Source: CAZYQW01 sp964649825
GTDB lineage: Bacteria; Planctomycetota; B15-G4; JADJEK01
Assembly (NCBI GenBank): GCA_964649825.1
Contig: CAZYQW010000008.1
Location: 1-25,720, forward strand
DNA length: 25,720 nucleotides
Direction of reading: 5' to 3'
Positions within the stretch are counted from its first letter, which is position 1, and each line of letters begins with the position of its first letter. The position numbers and the translations under genes were made by a program. The notes under the pieces were generated by a model. It ran no database searches, was not told where the DNA came from, and was given only the letters and a program-made list of their open reading frames with translations. Shown here one piece after another: positions 15,796-23,648 of this stretch.

Positions 15796-17283
15796 CTAGA
15801 AATCCGGTTCGGCCGTGCTGCCCGGCGTAATCGAACGCAATCGCGCCGGCGCCGGCTTCGGTCGTTTCGCCCAGTCCGGCTTCGGCTCCTCGAGGAGACG
15901 CACGAAGCAGGACAATCGCTCGCTGGCGGTCTCGAGCGGACCACGCGCCGCAAGCGAGCATTCGATGGTCAACGGTCGCGGTGAGACCGGCGGCTCGAGC
16001 GAGAAGCGCGCGGTCAGAACGTCCCGCGCCGCGACGCCGCCGCGCGACCAGCCTCGCCGGTCGTGCTCACCATCGCCGTCGCTCGCGACGGACACCTCGT
16101 CCACGCCGAGCGCCTGCGCCGCGCGCTCGACGACCGTCCACCACGCGTCGAACCCATCCGCGTCCCAGCGGATGAGCTGCAGGTGCTCGAGCTGCTTCCT
16201 CAGGTCGCGTCGTCGCCGATCGATCGCGCGACGCCGCCGGTGGATCGGCAGCAACGGACCGATCCGTACGTGCGCGACCGCGGCGAAGAACACGACCAGC
16301 ACGATCGCCGCGAGGATGAGGGAGACTCCGAGACGGTCCTCGCGCCAGATCGTGGTCGCGCCGAGCAGCCCCACCGTCGCCGCGGTTGCCGTGACCACGG
16401 CCACGACGAGCCGCGGGGAAAGTCCGCGCCCGAGCAGATGATGGTGGACGTGCGCGGTGTCGGGCGCGACGACCGATCGACCGACGAGTCGCCGTCGCAC
16501 CACGCAGAGCGCGGTGTCGACGATCGGGATCGCGAGAGCGAGCGCCGGCGCGGCGAACGCGGCGAACGGCGGGTTCGGCTCGCCGCAAGGCACGACGGCG
16601 AAGCCGCCGAGCAGGAACCCGAGCGCGAGACTGCCCCCGTCCCCGAGGTGGAGACGGGCGGGATGCGCGTTGTAGAAGAGGAACGCGCCGGTGCCGGCCG
16701 TGACGACGCTCGCCACCCAGCCGGTCTCCACGTCCCCGGTCGCGAATCCAACGAGGGCGACGAGGGCGGAGCCAACGATCGCGAGGCCGGCCGCGAGGCC
16801 ATCGGTTCCGTCGATGAGATTGAGCGCGTTCGACGCGGCGGCGAGCCAGAGCACGGTCGCCGGCCAGGCGAACCAGCCGAGCTCGAGACCGCTCCCTCCC
16901 GGCAAGGGGATCGACTCGATCCGCACGCCGATCGCGCACAGCGAGAGCGCCGCGCCGAGCTGCACGAGCAGCTTGCTCCGGGCACCGGCGCCGCGCACGT
17001 CGTCGACCCAGCCGACGAGGAAGACGGCCGACGTCGCGAGCAGGAGCGCGAGCAGCGGAATGGACAACGGCCCGGTCGTTCGGGTCCCGACGGCGAGGCC
17101 CGCGACGACGGCGATGAGGATGGCGAGCCCTCCGGTCCGCGCGACGGTCGTCTCGTGGAGTCGGCGCACTCCCGGCTTCTCGACCCACCCGCGACGGTTC
17201 GAGATCCACCGGATGATCGGCGTGACCGCGATCCCCACGGCGAGCGTGATCCAGGCGGGAAGGTGGATCGGGTCGAGCGCCAT
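15796..17283 (-). CDS. WecA/TagO-family undecaprenyl-phosphate sugar-1-phosphate transferase
   Basis: The 495-residue protein starts four bases after the stop of the epimerase gene. About 11 membrane helices occupy residues 7-340. Family motifs are all present: the DD pair in GWVDDVRG (Asp94, Asp95), NLIDGTDGLAAG (155-166), LHLGDGGS (211-218) and PDTAHVHHHLL (274-284). The enzyme should transfer a HexNAc-1-phosphate (or related sugar) from a UDP-sugar to undecaprenyl phosphate on the cytoplasmic face, starting the lipid-linked repeat unit. After the last helix comes an unusual cytosolic extension of about 150 residues (345-495). It begins with an Arg-rich, possibly coiled segment (HRRRRAIDRRRRDLRKQLE) and then has mixed alpha/beta composition. 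Many WecA proteins stop near residue 350-370. Which UDP-sugar is used is not predictable. Confidence 0.9.
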   Translation of the reverse strand: MALDPIHLPAWITLAVGIAVTPIIRWISNRRGWVEKPGVRRLHETTVARTGGLAILIAVVAGLAVGTRTTGPLSIPLLALLLATSAVFLVGWVDDVRGAGARSKLLVQLGAALSLCAIGVRIESIPLPGGSGLELGWFAWPATVLWLAAASNALNLIDGTDGLAAGLAIVGSALVALVGFATGDVETGWVASVVTAGTGAFLFYNAHPARLHLGDGGSLALGFLLGGFAVVPCGEPNPPFAAFAAPALALAIPIVDTALCVVRRRLVGRSVVAPDTAHVHHHLLGRGLSPRLVVAVVTATAATVGLLGATTIWREDRLGVSLILAAIVLVVFFAAVAHVRIGPLLPIHRRRRAIDRRRRDLRKQLEHLQLIRWDADGFDAWWTVVERAAQALGVDEVSVASDGDGEHDRRGWSRGGVAARDVLTARFSLEPPVSPRPLTIECSLAARGPLETASERLSCFVRLLEEPKPDWAKRPKPAPARLRSITPGSTAEPDF

Positions 17284-17287
17284 GGAC

Positions 17288-18292
17288 TCAGGTTCCGGTC
17301 GCCGCGCGCCGACGTTCGCTCACGTGGAACTGATCGTGGATCCACGCGTAGGTCCGCTCGATCCCGTCCCGCAGCGACGTCGACGGCGCCCAACCGAGGC
17401 GCGCACGAATCAGCGTGTTGTCGGAGTTGCGTCCGCGTACGCCGAGCGGAGCGTCCCTTCGGTAGCGGCGGCGGAGCTCGACGCCCGCGACCTCCTCCAC
17501 GACGTCGACGAGCTCATCGATCGTGACCAGCTCCTCGGAGCCGACGTTCAGCGGCTCGCGCACGTCGCTCCTCATCAGGCGGAGCGTCCCCTCGAGGCAG
17601 TCGTCGATGTACGTGAACGAACGCGTCTGCCGCCCATCGCCCCAGATCTCGATCTCCAGGTTTCCGGTCGCCTTGGCCGCGATCACCTTGCGACAGATCG
17701 CGGCGGGGGCCTTCTCGCGCCCGCCGTTCCACGACCCGTGCGGGCCGTAGACGTTGTGGTAGCGCGCGATCCGCGTCTCGAGCCCGAAGTCCTCGCGGAA
17801 GTGGCGGCACATCCGCTCGGTGAACAGTTTCTCCCAGCCGTAGCCGTCCTCTGGCATCGCGGGGTACGCGTCGCTCTCCTTCAAAGGAGTCACCGATGCC
17901 GCGCGCTGCTTGTCGGCGTTGTAGACGCAGGCCGAGGACGAGTAGAAGAACCGGCGCACCCCCGCGTCCCGCGCGGCGACGAGCATGTTCGTGCTGGTCA
18001 ACACGGACAGCATGCACGCCGCCTTCTGCGTCTCGATGAACCCCATGCCGCCCATGTCGCACGCGAGCTGATAGACGTCGCCGGCGTCCTGCGCGGCGAG
18101 GTCGCAAGCGCGCGGACGACGCAGGTCGAGCACGAGGTTCTCGACGTCGTCGAAGCGCTGGAACCACTCGTGGTGCGGTTTGAGGTCGACGGCCCGAATC
18201 GGCCCGACGCTCCGCTCGCGGAGAGCCGCGACCAAGTGCCCGCCGATGAATCCTCCGGCGCCAGTGACCACGGTGACCTGGGTGCTCATCAT
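17288..18292 (-). CDS. gme: GDP-mannose 3,5-epimerase
   Basis: This 334-residue extended SDR enzyme matches the plant GDP-mannose 3,5-epimerase signature almost motif for motif. It has the NAD-binding TGAGGFIGGH (10-19), DMGGMGFIET (79-88), SSAC with catalytic Cys122, YGWEK (Tyr151, Lys155), and HNVYGPHGSWNGGREKAPAA (179-198) with the second catalytic residue Lys194. WGDGRQTRSFTYIDDCLEG and GVRGRNSDNTLI...LGWAPS follow further on. The family converts GDP-D-mannose to GDP-L-galactose (and some GDP-L-gulose) by epimerising C5 and C3 through a 4-keto intermediate. In plants this feeds ascorbate and wall L-galactose. Here, next to glycan assembly genes, it most likely supplies a sugar nucleotide. 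A GGAG lies upstream; two ATGs in tandem (18292 and 18289) are both usable. The gene is 29 bp after the preceding gene and four bases before the WecA-like gene. Confidence 0.9.
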   Translation of the reverse strand: MMSTQVTVVTGAGGFIGGHLVAALRERSVGPIRAVDLKPHHEWFQRFDDVENLVLDLRRPRACDLAAQDAGDVYQLACDMGGMGFIETQKAACMLSVLTSTNMLVAARDAGVRRFFYSSSACVYNADKQRAASVTPLKESDAYPAMPEDGYGWEKLFTERMCRHFREDFGLETRIARYHNVYGPHGSWNGGREKAPAAICRKVIAAKATGNLEIEIWGDGRQTRSFTYIDDCLEGTLRLMRSDVREPLNVGSEELVTIDELVDVVEEVAGVELRRRYRRDAPLGVRGRNSDNTLIRARLGWAPSTSLRDGIERTYAWIHDQFHVSERRRAATGT

Positions 18293-18320
18293 CGTTGCTC
18301 CATCCGGTGCCGTCGTTCCA

Positions 18321-19562
18321 TCAGGGCCCGAGCGGAAGATCCTCGCGGATGACCAGGGCGGTGGGAGTCGGGGGGAACGCCATGCGAATACGGTGGATGT
18401 CGAACGCGACCGGGTCCCAGCCGAGCCGCTCCATCGCGCCGCGGATCAGCTCTCGGTACCGCGGCATCTCCGGCAGCCACGCGACGTCGCCCGCGGCGCC
18501 GACCGGCTCGACGTGCTCGAACAACGGGAGCTCGTCGCAGTCCAGGTGCCGCTTGAACAGCTCTCCCGAATAGAGGCCGCTGAACAGGTGCGCGGTCGGC
18601 GCGAACTGCTCGAAAAGCGACCGGTGGACGATCACGTCCAGCACCGCCACCTCGACCGGCGTGTGGAGCCTCAGATAGGTGCCGAACACCTCGAACGACG
18701 CGGCGCGATACCGCGGCTCGACCGCGCGCAGCACCTCGCCGATGACGCAGGTGATCGCGCCGCGGCGGCCGACCGGCCCCTCGCGGAAGGCGTACTGCAC
18801 GGCGCCCGCTTCGCCCGGCAGCGTCTCGATCTCGGGCAGGTTCGCCGAGCAGAACTCGCGCACGAGAGGGGGCCCGTCCGTCGGCCGCTCCACCGCGAGG
18901 TCGGCGTCGAGCGGGCTCCAGTCGAACCCGGTGTTGACGTTGCCGTCGTCGTCGACCGAGTAGGCGGACGCGATCCGCCACGGGGCCCGCGGACGAATTC
19001 GCCGCAGGTCGACGAAGCCGTTCAGGACGATGGCATCGAGCCGCAGCGGGTCCTTCGACGGCGCCACGATGACGGTCTTGAGCTGCATCAGCGCCTGCAC
19101 GCCCCAGAGGTAGCTGTTGGCGCGGTGCGCGTTCTTCTGATGCTCGAGCTGGGCGGTGCGATGCTCGGTCGAGACTTGCCCCGCGAGCATCATGTCGAGC
19201 GAGCGCCGGTCCCCTGCGTGTTCGCGCACGAGGTGATCGAACTCTGCGCAGTCGTGCTGAGCGCGGTCGAGGAACTCGGACGGGGCGTCCAACGCGGCCG
19301 CGGCGGCGAAGAACCGCTTCATCGCCTGCGCGCCAGGCACGTAGAGACCGGCCTCGAACGGGTCGGTCCTCTCGAGGAGATTCGTGATCTTCCACGCGAG
19401 CTTGGTATCGACCTGCAACGTGCGGCCGAGCTCGGTCGGCCCCGTGGCGGGCCGGACCGGCAAGGCATCGACGATGTCGGCCACGGAGCGCTTCAGCCGG
19501 GAGATGACCTTCCGGGCTTGGTCCTCGAACGATGCTTCGGCCGCTGGCGACGGAGTGACCAT
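18321..19562 (-). CDS. Protein of unknown family, possible N-terminal HTH
   Basis: The 413-residue protein starts at ATG 19562 after a GGAGA site eight bases upstream. I do not recognise the family with confidence. Residues about 17-60 (RKVISRLKRSVADIVDAL ... TELGRTLQVDTKLAWKITNLL) have the spacing of a helix-turn-helix, with TELGRTLQV as first helix-turn and TKLAWKITNLL as recognition helix. A helical stretch rich in His, Asp and Glu follows to about 165. The remainder (170-413) is mixed alpha/beta with no signal peptide or membrane helix. It is the first gene of the minus-strand operon containing the epimerase and WecA-like genes and is divergent from the flippase gene, a typical place for a local regulator. 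Regulation of the cluster is inference only; an enzyme or scaffold is possible. Confidence 0.65.
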   Translation of the reverse strand: MVTPSPAAEASFEDQARKVISRLKRSVADIVDALPVRPATGPTELGRTLQVDTKLAWKITNLLERTDPFEAGLYVPGAQAMKRFFAAAAALDAPSEFLDRAQHDCAEFDHLVREHAGDRRSLDMMLAGQVSTEHRTAQLEHQKNAHRANSYLWGVQALMQLKTVIVAPSKDPLRLDAIVLNGFVDLRRIRPRAPWRIASAYSVDDDGNVNTGFDWSPLDADLAVERPTDGPPLVREFCSANLPEIETLPGEAGAVQYAFREGPVGRRGAITCVIGEVLRAVEPRYRAASFEVFGTYLRLHTPVEVAVLDVIVHRSLFEQFAPTAHLFSGLYSGELFKRHLDCDELPLFEHVEPVGAAGDVAWLPEMPRYRELIRGAMERLGWDPVAFDIHRIRMAFPPTPTALVIREDLPLGP

Positions 19563-19759
19563 GCGCGCAGTCTCCGATCTAGATCAGATGCCCATGAGCC
19601 TAAACCCAAAACCTCGCCGGCGCCGGATCTGTTTCCAGAAATGATGCCGGAACGTGAGGATCCGCTCTCGCACGCTTCGCGCGGGTCGACGATTGGGTAT
19701 CGGATCCATTGATTTCACAGGAGTTTGCGCCAACTTGGGCGCGCTACACTTCGCGCACG
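19563..19759. promoter_or_regulatory. Divergent intergenic region with two palindromes
   Basis: These 197 bp separate two divergent genes. They contain GATCTAGATC (19576-19585), a perfect 10-bp palindrome lying just upstream of the minus-strand ribosome-binding site, and CCGGCGCCGG (19617-19626), another perfect 10-bp palindrome. The plus-strand -10-like TACACT is at 19745-19750. The AT-rich patch near 19600-19610 stands out in this GC-rich DNA and may contain -35 contacts of the minus promoter. Either palindrome could be an operator for the possible HTH protein encoded next to it. Confidence 0.4.
19745..19750 (+). promoter_or_regulatory. Candidate -10 hexamer TACACT
   Basis: TACACT ends nine bases before ATG 19760, with no Shine-Dalgarno sequence between, so the predicted transcript would have a leader of only a few bases or none. 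No convincing -35 box is present. Confidence 0.4.
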
Positions 19760-21343
19760 ATGAGCGCCGCGTCCGTGCCCGAGCCTCCTCCCCGGGTCGC
19801 CGTCCAAAAACGGGTCATCCTGGTGAACGCCGCGAGCGCGGTCGCCGCGCAGGGCGCGAGCCTCGTTCTCCTGATCTGGCTCCAGCGCTATCTGCTCTCG
19901 CGCGTGGATGTGGCGGAGTACGCCCTCTACCCGATCGTCCTCGCGCCGATGCTGCTCGTGCCGCTGCTCGTGAGCACGTTGACCGGCGCGGCGGGTCGGT
20001 ACGTCGTAGAGCGTTGGAGCGTGGACGATGGAAGCGGCGTCACGGAGATCGTGTCGACGGCACTGCCGCTCGCGATCGGACTCGCCGCCGTCTTGGGCGC
20101 CCTCGGCGCGAGCCTCGTGGTGGGGATCGACTCCGTGCTCGAGATCGAGCCCGCCCTCGTCGGCGACGCGCGGATGATGCTCTCGCTCCTGCTCGGGCTC
20201 GCCGTGCTTCGCGTCGCGACCGCCCCGCTGACCGTCGGCCCGTTCGTGCGCCAGCGCTTCGTGCTCGACAGCGTGATCGTGCTCGGGACGCAGGTGCTGC
20301 GCTTGGTCCTCGTGTTCGCCCTCCTCGTCCTGGTCGACGCCCGCGTGCTGTGGGTCGTCGTCGGCACGGTGGCGGCCGAGGCGATCGGTTGGATCGCGTC
20401 GCTCGTCGTCTCGCGGCGGCTCGTCCCCGAGCTCGTGTTCCGGCGCGGGGCGATCCGCTGGCGCGAGGCGTCGAGGCTGGCGTCGTTCGGTTCCTGGTCG
20501 TTCGCGCAAGGCGCGGCGATGGCGGTCCGGCGCGCGTCGGCCCCCATCGTCCTGAACCGGCTCGCCGGCTCCATCGACGTCGCCTGCTTCCATCTCGGCG
20601 CCCTCGTGTTGGCTCAGCTCCAGCAGTTCGTCGCGATCGGCATCCAACCGCTCCTGCCGCCGCTCGTGGCGCTCCACGCGAACAACGAGCGCGCGCGGCT
20701 GCAGTCGGTCTACCTGCGCGGCAGCCGCTACGGACTCTGGATCGCGCTCTTCTTCGCGACGCCGCTCGTGCTCTTCCGCGAGCCGCTGGTCGTCCTCTAC
20801 GTGGGCGAGGAGTTCATCGACGCCGCGGCGGCGATGGCGCTCCTCGTGCTCCATCTGCCGTTCCGACTTGGCAACGTGATGCTCCGCCCGCTCGCGGCGG
20901 CCACGGACAACGTCCGCCCGATGGCGCTGGCCGCGCTCTGCATCCACGGAGCCGCGGTCCTGCTGATGGCGATCGTCGTCGCGGCGGGTCACGGCGCGGT
21001 GGGGGCCGCGCTCGCCTCGTTCGTCGTGACCGCGGCCGGACAACCGCTGATCATGTGGCGCTTGGGACGGCGCATCGCGGGCGTTTCGCTTGGCGAGTGG
21101 ACGAAGGCCGCGGTCGTGCCGGCGCTCCTTCCGACGGCGGCCGGGGCTGCCGCGTGGCTCACGCTCCGCGCCGCGGCGTCGCCCGCGACGTGGGCGTCTC
21201 TCGCCGCTTGCATCCTCAGCGGCGCGATCGTGTTCGTGCTCGTGCTCCTCGCGATCGGGTTGACCGACGCCGATCGCCGCGACCTGGCCGCCGCCGTCCG
21301 CGCCCTCGCGGGCCGGAGAGGTCGACCCCGACCCGACCGATGA
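19760..21343 (+). CDS. Wzx-like polysaccharide flippase
   Basis: I chose ATG 19760 (MSAASVPEPPPRVAVQKRV) over the in-frame ATG at 19709: the upstream segment covers the candidate promoter and reads poorly. The 527-residue protein has about 12-14 membrane helices in evenly spaced pairs with Arg-rich cytosolic turns. A start of the type VILVNAASAVAAQGASLVLLIWLQRYL, and later SLVVSRRLVPELVFRRGAI and ASFGSWSFAQGAAMAVRR, matches the polysaccharide-biosynthesis/MATE-like (MOP) superfamily. The role is to flip undecaprenyl-diphosphate-linked repeat units across the inner membrane for the Wzy-like polymerase encoded at 12930. It is divergent from the minus-strand epimerase operon and is followed 90 bp later by a GT2 gene. 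Confidence 0.82.
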   Translation: MSAASVPEPPPRVAVQKRVILVNAASAVAAQGASLVLLIWLQRYLLSRVDVAEYALYPIVLAPMLLVPLLVSTLTGAAGRYVVERWSVDDGSGVTEIVSTALPLAIGLAAVLGALGASLVVGIDSVLEIEPALVGDARMMLSLLLGLAVLRVATAPLTVGPFVRQRFVLDSVIVLGTQVLRLVLVFALLVLVDARVLWVVVGTVAAEAIGWIASLVVSRRLVPELVFRRGAIRWREASRLASFGSWSFAQGAAMAVRRASAPIVLNRLAGSIDVACFHLGALVLAQLQQFVAIGIQPLLPPLVALHANNERARLQSVYLRGSRYGLWIALFFATPLVLFREPLVVLYVGEEFIDAAAAMALLVLHLPFRLGNVMLRPLAAATDNVRPMALAALCIHGAAVLLMAIVVAAGHGAVGAALASFVVTAAGQPLIMWRLGRRIAGVSLGEWTKAAVVPALLPTAAGAAAWLTLRAAASPATWASLAACILSGAIVFVLVLLAIGLTDADRRDLAAAVRALAGRRGRPRPDR

Positions 21344-21382
21344 CGTCCGGCCGCGCGCCGTCGCGAATCGGCCTCGCACGTG

Positions 21383-21388
21383 TATCCT
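21383..21388 (+). promoter_or_regulatory. Candidate -10 hexamer TATCCT
   Basis: TATCCT lies 45 bases before the TTG start at 21434 in the 90-bp gap after the flippase gene. If used, the transcript would carry a leader of about 40 bases including the GGAG at 21425-21428. Read-through from the flippase gene is equally possible. Confidence 0.25.
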
Positions 21389-21433
21389 CCGCCGGTCGAG
21401 TGATCCGTCGACCCCGCGATCAACGGAGTTCGT

Positions 21434-22327
21434 TTGAGTCCCCTTCTACCGGTCCGTGAGCTGTTCCGCTTCTTCAAGTCGCTGTACTTGACGTGGCGCT
21501 CGGTGCCGTGGCTGATGGACCAGCTCCACGACGCACGCCGTCGCCTGGCGACGGTCGAGCACCACCAGCGGACGCGGCCACCGTCCGATGCCGTCCGCGC
21601 GCTCCTCGAGCGATCACAAGACGTCGCCGGCCCGTCGCCGCTCGTGTCGGTCGTCATCCCGTGCTTCAACCACGCGCGCCTCCTCGAGGAGGCCGTCGAC
21701 TCGGTGACGGCGCAGACGCTGGCCGACGTCGAGGTGATCGTCGTCGACGACGCGTCATCGGACGACACGGCCGAGACCACGGTCCGGCTCGCGGCGCTCC
21801 ACCCGCGCCTCGCCCTGCGGCTGCTCCAGAACGACGAGAACCGCGGCCTCGCCGAGACCCGCAACGCGGGCTTCCGTCACGCCCGCGCGCCCCTCGTCTT
21901 CCCGCTCGACGCGGACAATCGGATCGCACCGACGTGCCTCGCCGAGCTGCGCGACGCCCTCGAACGAGAGGACGCCGCGTTCGCCTACTCCTGGCGCCAG
22001 GAATTCGGCGAGTCCGACGCGCTCGTGAAACCGCCGCCGTTCGACCTGAAGCGGATGCGACGCGGCAACACGATCGACGCCATGGCGCTGATCCGCAAGG
22101 CCGCTTGGGAGACGGTGGGCGGCTACAAATCGATCATGCGCTACGGCTGGGAGGACTACGAGCTCTGGCTGAACTTCGGCTCCCGCGGCTACCGCGGCGT
22201 CCTGGTCGAGAAGCCGCTCGTCTGGTACCGCGTCTCGAGCACGTCGATGGTCCACACGACGCTCCTCTTCCAGATGCAGCTCCGGAGGACGCTGAAGGAG
22301 CTGTACCCGAACGTCTTCATCGACTGA
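21434..22327 (+). CDS. GT2 family glycosyltransferase
   Basis: The start is TTG 21434 with GGAG (21425-21428) five bases upstream. A hydrophobic/aromatic N-terminal segment (LFRFFKSLYLTWRSVPWLM, about 10-28) may attach it to the membrane. The GT-A domain follows: VSVVIPCFNHARLLEEAVDS (71-90), VIVVDDASSDDT (101-112), NDENRGLAETRN (133-144), the metal-binding DAD at 159-161 (PLDADN), and the acceptor-side GWEDYELWL (238-246). This is a metal-dependent inverting family 2 enzyme acting in the cytoplasm on a lipid-linked acceptor. It has 297 residues. The final 11 bp overlap the convergent sulfotransferase gene. Donor sugar is unknown. Confidence 0.9.
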   Translation: MSPLLPVRELFRFFKSLYLTWRSVPWLMDQLHDARRRLATVEHHQRTRPPSDAVRALLERSQDVAGPSPLVSVVIPCFNHARLLEEAVDSVTAQTLADVEVIVVDDASSDDTAETTVRLAALHPRLALRLLQNDENRGLAETRNAGFRHARAPLVFPLDADNRIAPTCLAELRDALEREDAAFAYSWRQEFGESDALVKPPPFDLKRMRRGNTIDAMALIRKAAWETVGGYKSIMRYGWEDYELWLNFGSRGYRGVLVEKPLVWYRVSSTSMVHTTLLFQMQLRRTLKELYPNVFID

Positions 22328-23648
22328 ACGGCTCGTCGAGGCGCCGCGCGAACACGACGCGGATCGCGGTCGACGCGACCCCGCGCAGCAGGTTCGACAT
22401 GGAGCGCCGGCGTTTCCCGGCGACGCGATGATCGATGGCAGCGGCGTCGAGGCGGGCCCGGCGCCCCGTAGGCCGCCCCCGCGCGTCGACCGCCGCCGCC
22501 CGCGCGACCGCTCCGACCGGAGCGTCGAGCGAGACGGGCTCCGCGTCCCGCGCCTTCCCGTAGCGGCGGACCGTTCCGGTCGCGAAGGCATCGTCGGGAT
22601 GGGCGTCGAGATGGTGGGTCGCCGCCTCGATCCAGCCGGGAGCGAGCCGGTCGCCGGCGGCCAACGAGAGCACGTACTCCTCGATGAAGGGGGTCGCGGC
22701 GCGGCCGCGGTGGCCGATCGCCTGGACGCGACACCCTCGCGCGACGCGCTCGATCGAGGCGCGGGTCTCGACCTCGAGCGAGGCGTCCCGGCGCGATCCC
22801 TCGATCCGAACGACCACGCGCGGCGGGGCGGACGCGGCGGCGGCGGGATCACGCGGCGTCCGGCGCCAAAACGCGGCGCTGGAGACGTCCGCCGCGCGGT
22901 CCAGCTCCTCGAGGAGGTCGGCGCACGCGGGGAACGCCTCGGCGGCGAGCGCGCCGATCGGATCGTCGGCGTCGTGCGAGCGGAAGAACCGCTCCTCGAA
23001 GAGCCCGTCGAGGGTTCCCCCGAGCGCGAGCCCGAGCTTCCCTCGGACCAGATCGACGAACTGTTCCGGTGCGCGCGGGAACGCGTTCGACGAGACGAGG
23101 ACGGAGCGGTCGCCGTGGCGCCGATGGAAGTCCAACAGATGCTCGTTGTAGAGCCGCCACGCCGGATACGCGTACTCAGGGTGGTCGAGAAAGACTTCCT
23201 CGCCCACGCGCTGCATCGAGTCGGCGACCTCCCAGGGGAAACGGTAGATGAGCACGAAGCGCGCGTCGGCGCGGAGCTCGTCCCAGAAATCGAGGAGCAG
23301 CGACGCACGCGGGTCCTTGAACCCCCACGGCCGATCGTCGCGCTGCCGGCGGCGCAGGAACGAGCGCGCCTCGCCGATGAAGCGCGCCTGGACGCCGCGG
23401 TCGATCCGCTCGCTCGCCGTCCATCCCCAGTCCGCGTGGCCGGGCTCGCCCGCCTTCGTTGCCGCCGTCAGCAGGCGGCCGTGCATGTCCACGACCGCGC
23501 GGTCCTCGTAGTAGCCCTTCGGGTTCCGCTCGTCCGCGCCGATCAGATCGCCGCCCAAGTCGACGCCGAGCGCGTCGAGCCACGACGCGGCGAGCGACGT
23601 CCCCGAGCGGTGCATTCCCGCGACGATCACCGGCGGATGCGAGGTCAT
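22317..23648 (-). CDS. Sulfotransferase fused to a degenerate GT-A-like domain
   Basis: The ATG at 23648 forms an ATGA overlap with the stop of the upstream sulfotransferase gene and has GGAAGG seven bases before it, so I prefer it to the longer frame. The protein has 443 residues. Residues 1-260 are a PAPS-dependent sulfotransferase of the GMHRSGTS type: 5'-phosphosulfate loop GMHRSGTSL (11-19), WGFKDPRAS (108-116), and 3'-phosphate strand LIYRFPWEVADSM (133-145). Residues about 276-410 resemble the core of a family 2 glycosyltransferase: a strand RVVVRIEGSRRD, then YVLSLAAGDRLAPGWIEAA (325-343), then HLDAHPDDAFATGTVRRYG. In active GT2 enzymes the second segment reads LDADD; here it is AAGD, so metal binding is probably lost. 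It may bind the glycan acceptor. The 3' end overlaps the convergent GT2 gene. Confidence 0.82.
   Translation of the reverse strand: MTSHPPVIVAGMHRSGTSLAASWLDALGVDLGGDLIGADERNPKGYYEDRAVVDMHGRLLTAATKAGEPGHADWGWTASERIDRGVQARFIGEARSFLRRRQRDDRPWGFKDPRASLLLDFWDELRADARFVLIYRFPWEVADSMQRVGEEVFLDHPEYAYPAWRLYNEHLLDFHRRHGDRSVLVSSNAFPRAPEQFVDLVRGKLGLALGGTLDGLFEERFFRSHDADDPIGALAAEAFPACADLLEELDRAADVSSAAFWRRTPRDPAAAASAPPRVVVRIEGSRRDASLEVETRASIERVARGCRVQAIGHRGRAATPFIEEYVLSLAAGDRLAPGWIEAATHHLDAHPDDAFATGTVRRYGKARDAEPVSLDAPVGAVARAAAVDARGRPTGRRARLDAAAIDHRVAGKRRRSMSNLLRGVASTAIRVVFARRLDEPFSR

Noticed and set aside
14134..15984. 616-codon plus frame opposite the beta-helix protein
   Set aside because: Arg/Glu/Asp-rich shadow; the minus strand has a signal peptide, ribosome-binding site and repeats.
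16063..18352. Long plus-strand frames over the WecA-like and epimerase genes
   Set aside because: Both minus-strand genes show complete family motifs; the plus frames have none.
19715..21379. 554-codon minus-strand frame opposite the flippase
   Set aside because: Extremely rich in Arg, His, Asp and Glu and without start signals; typical GC-rich antisense frame.
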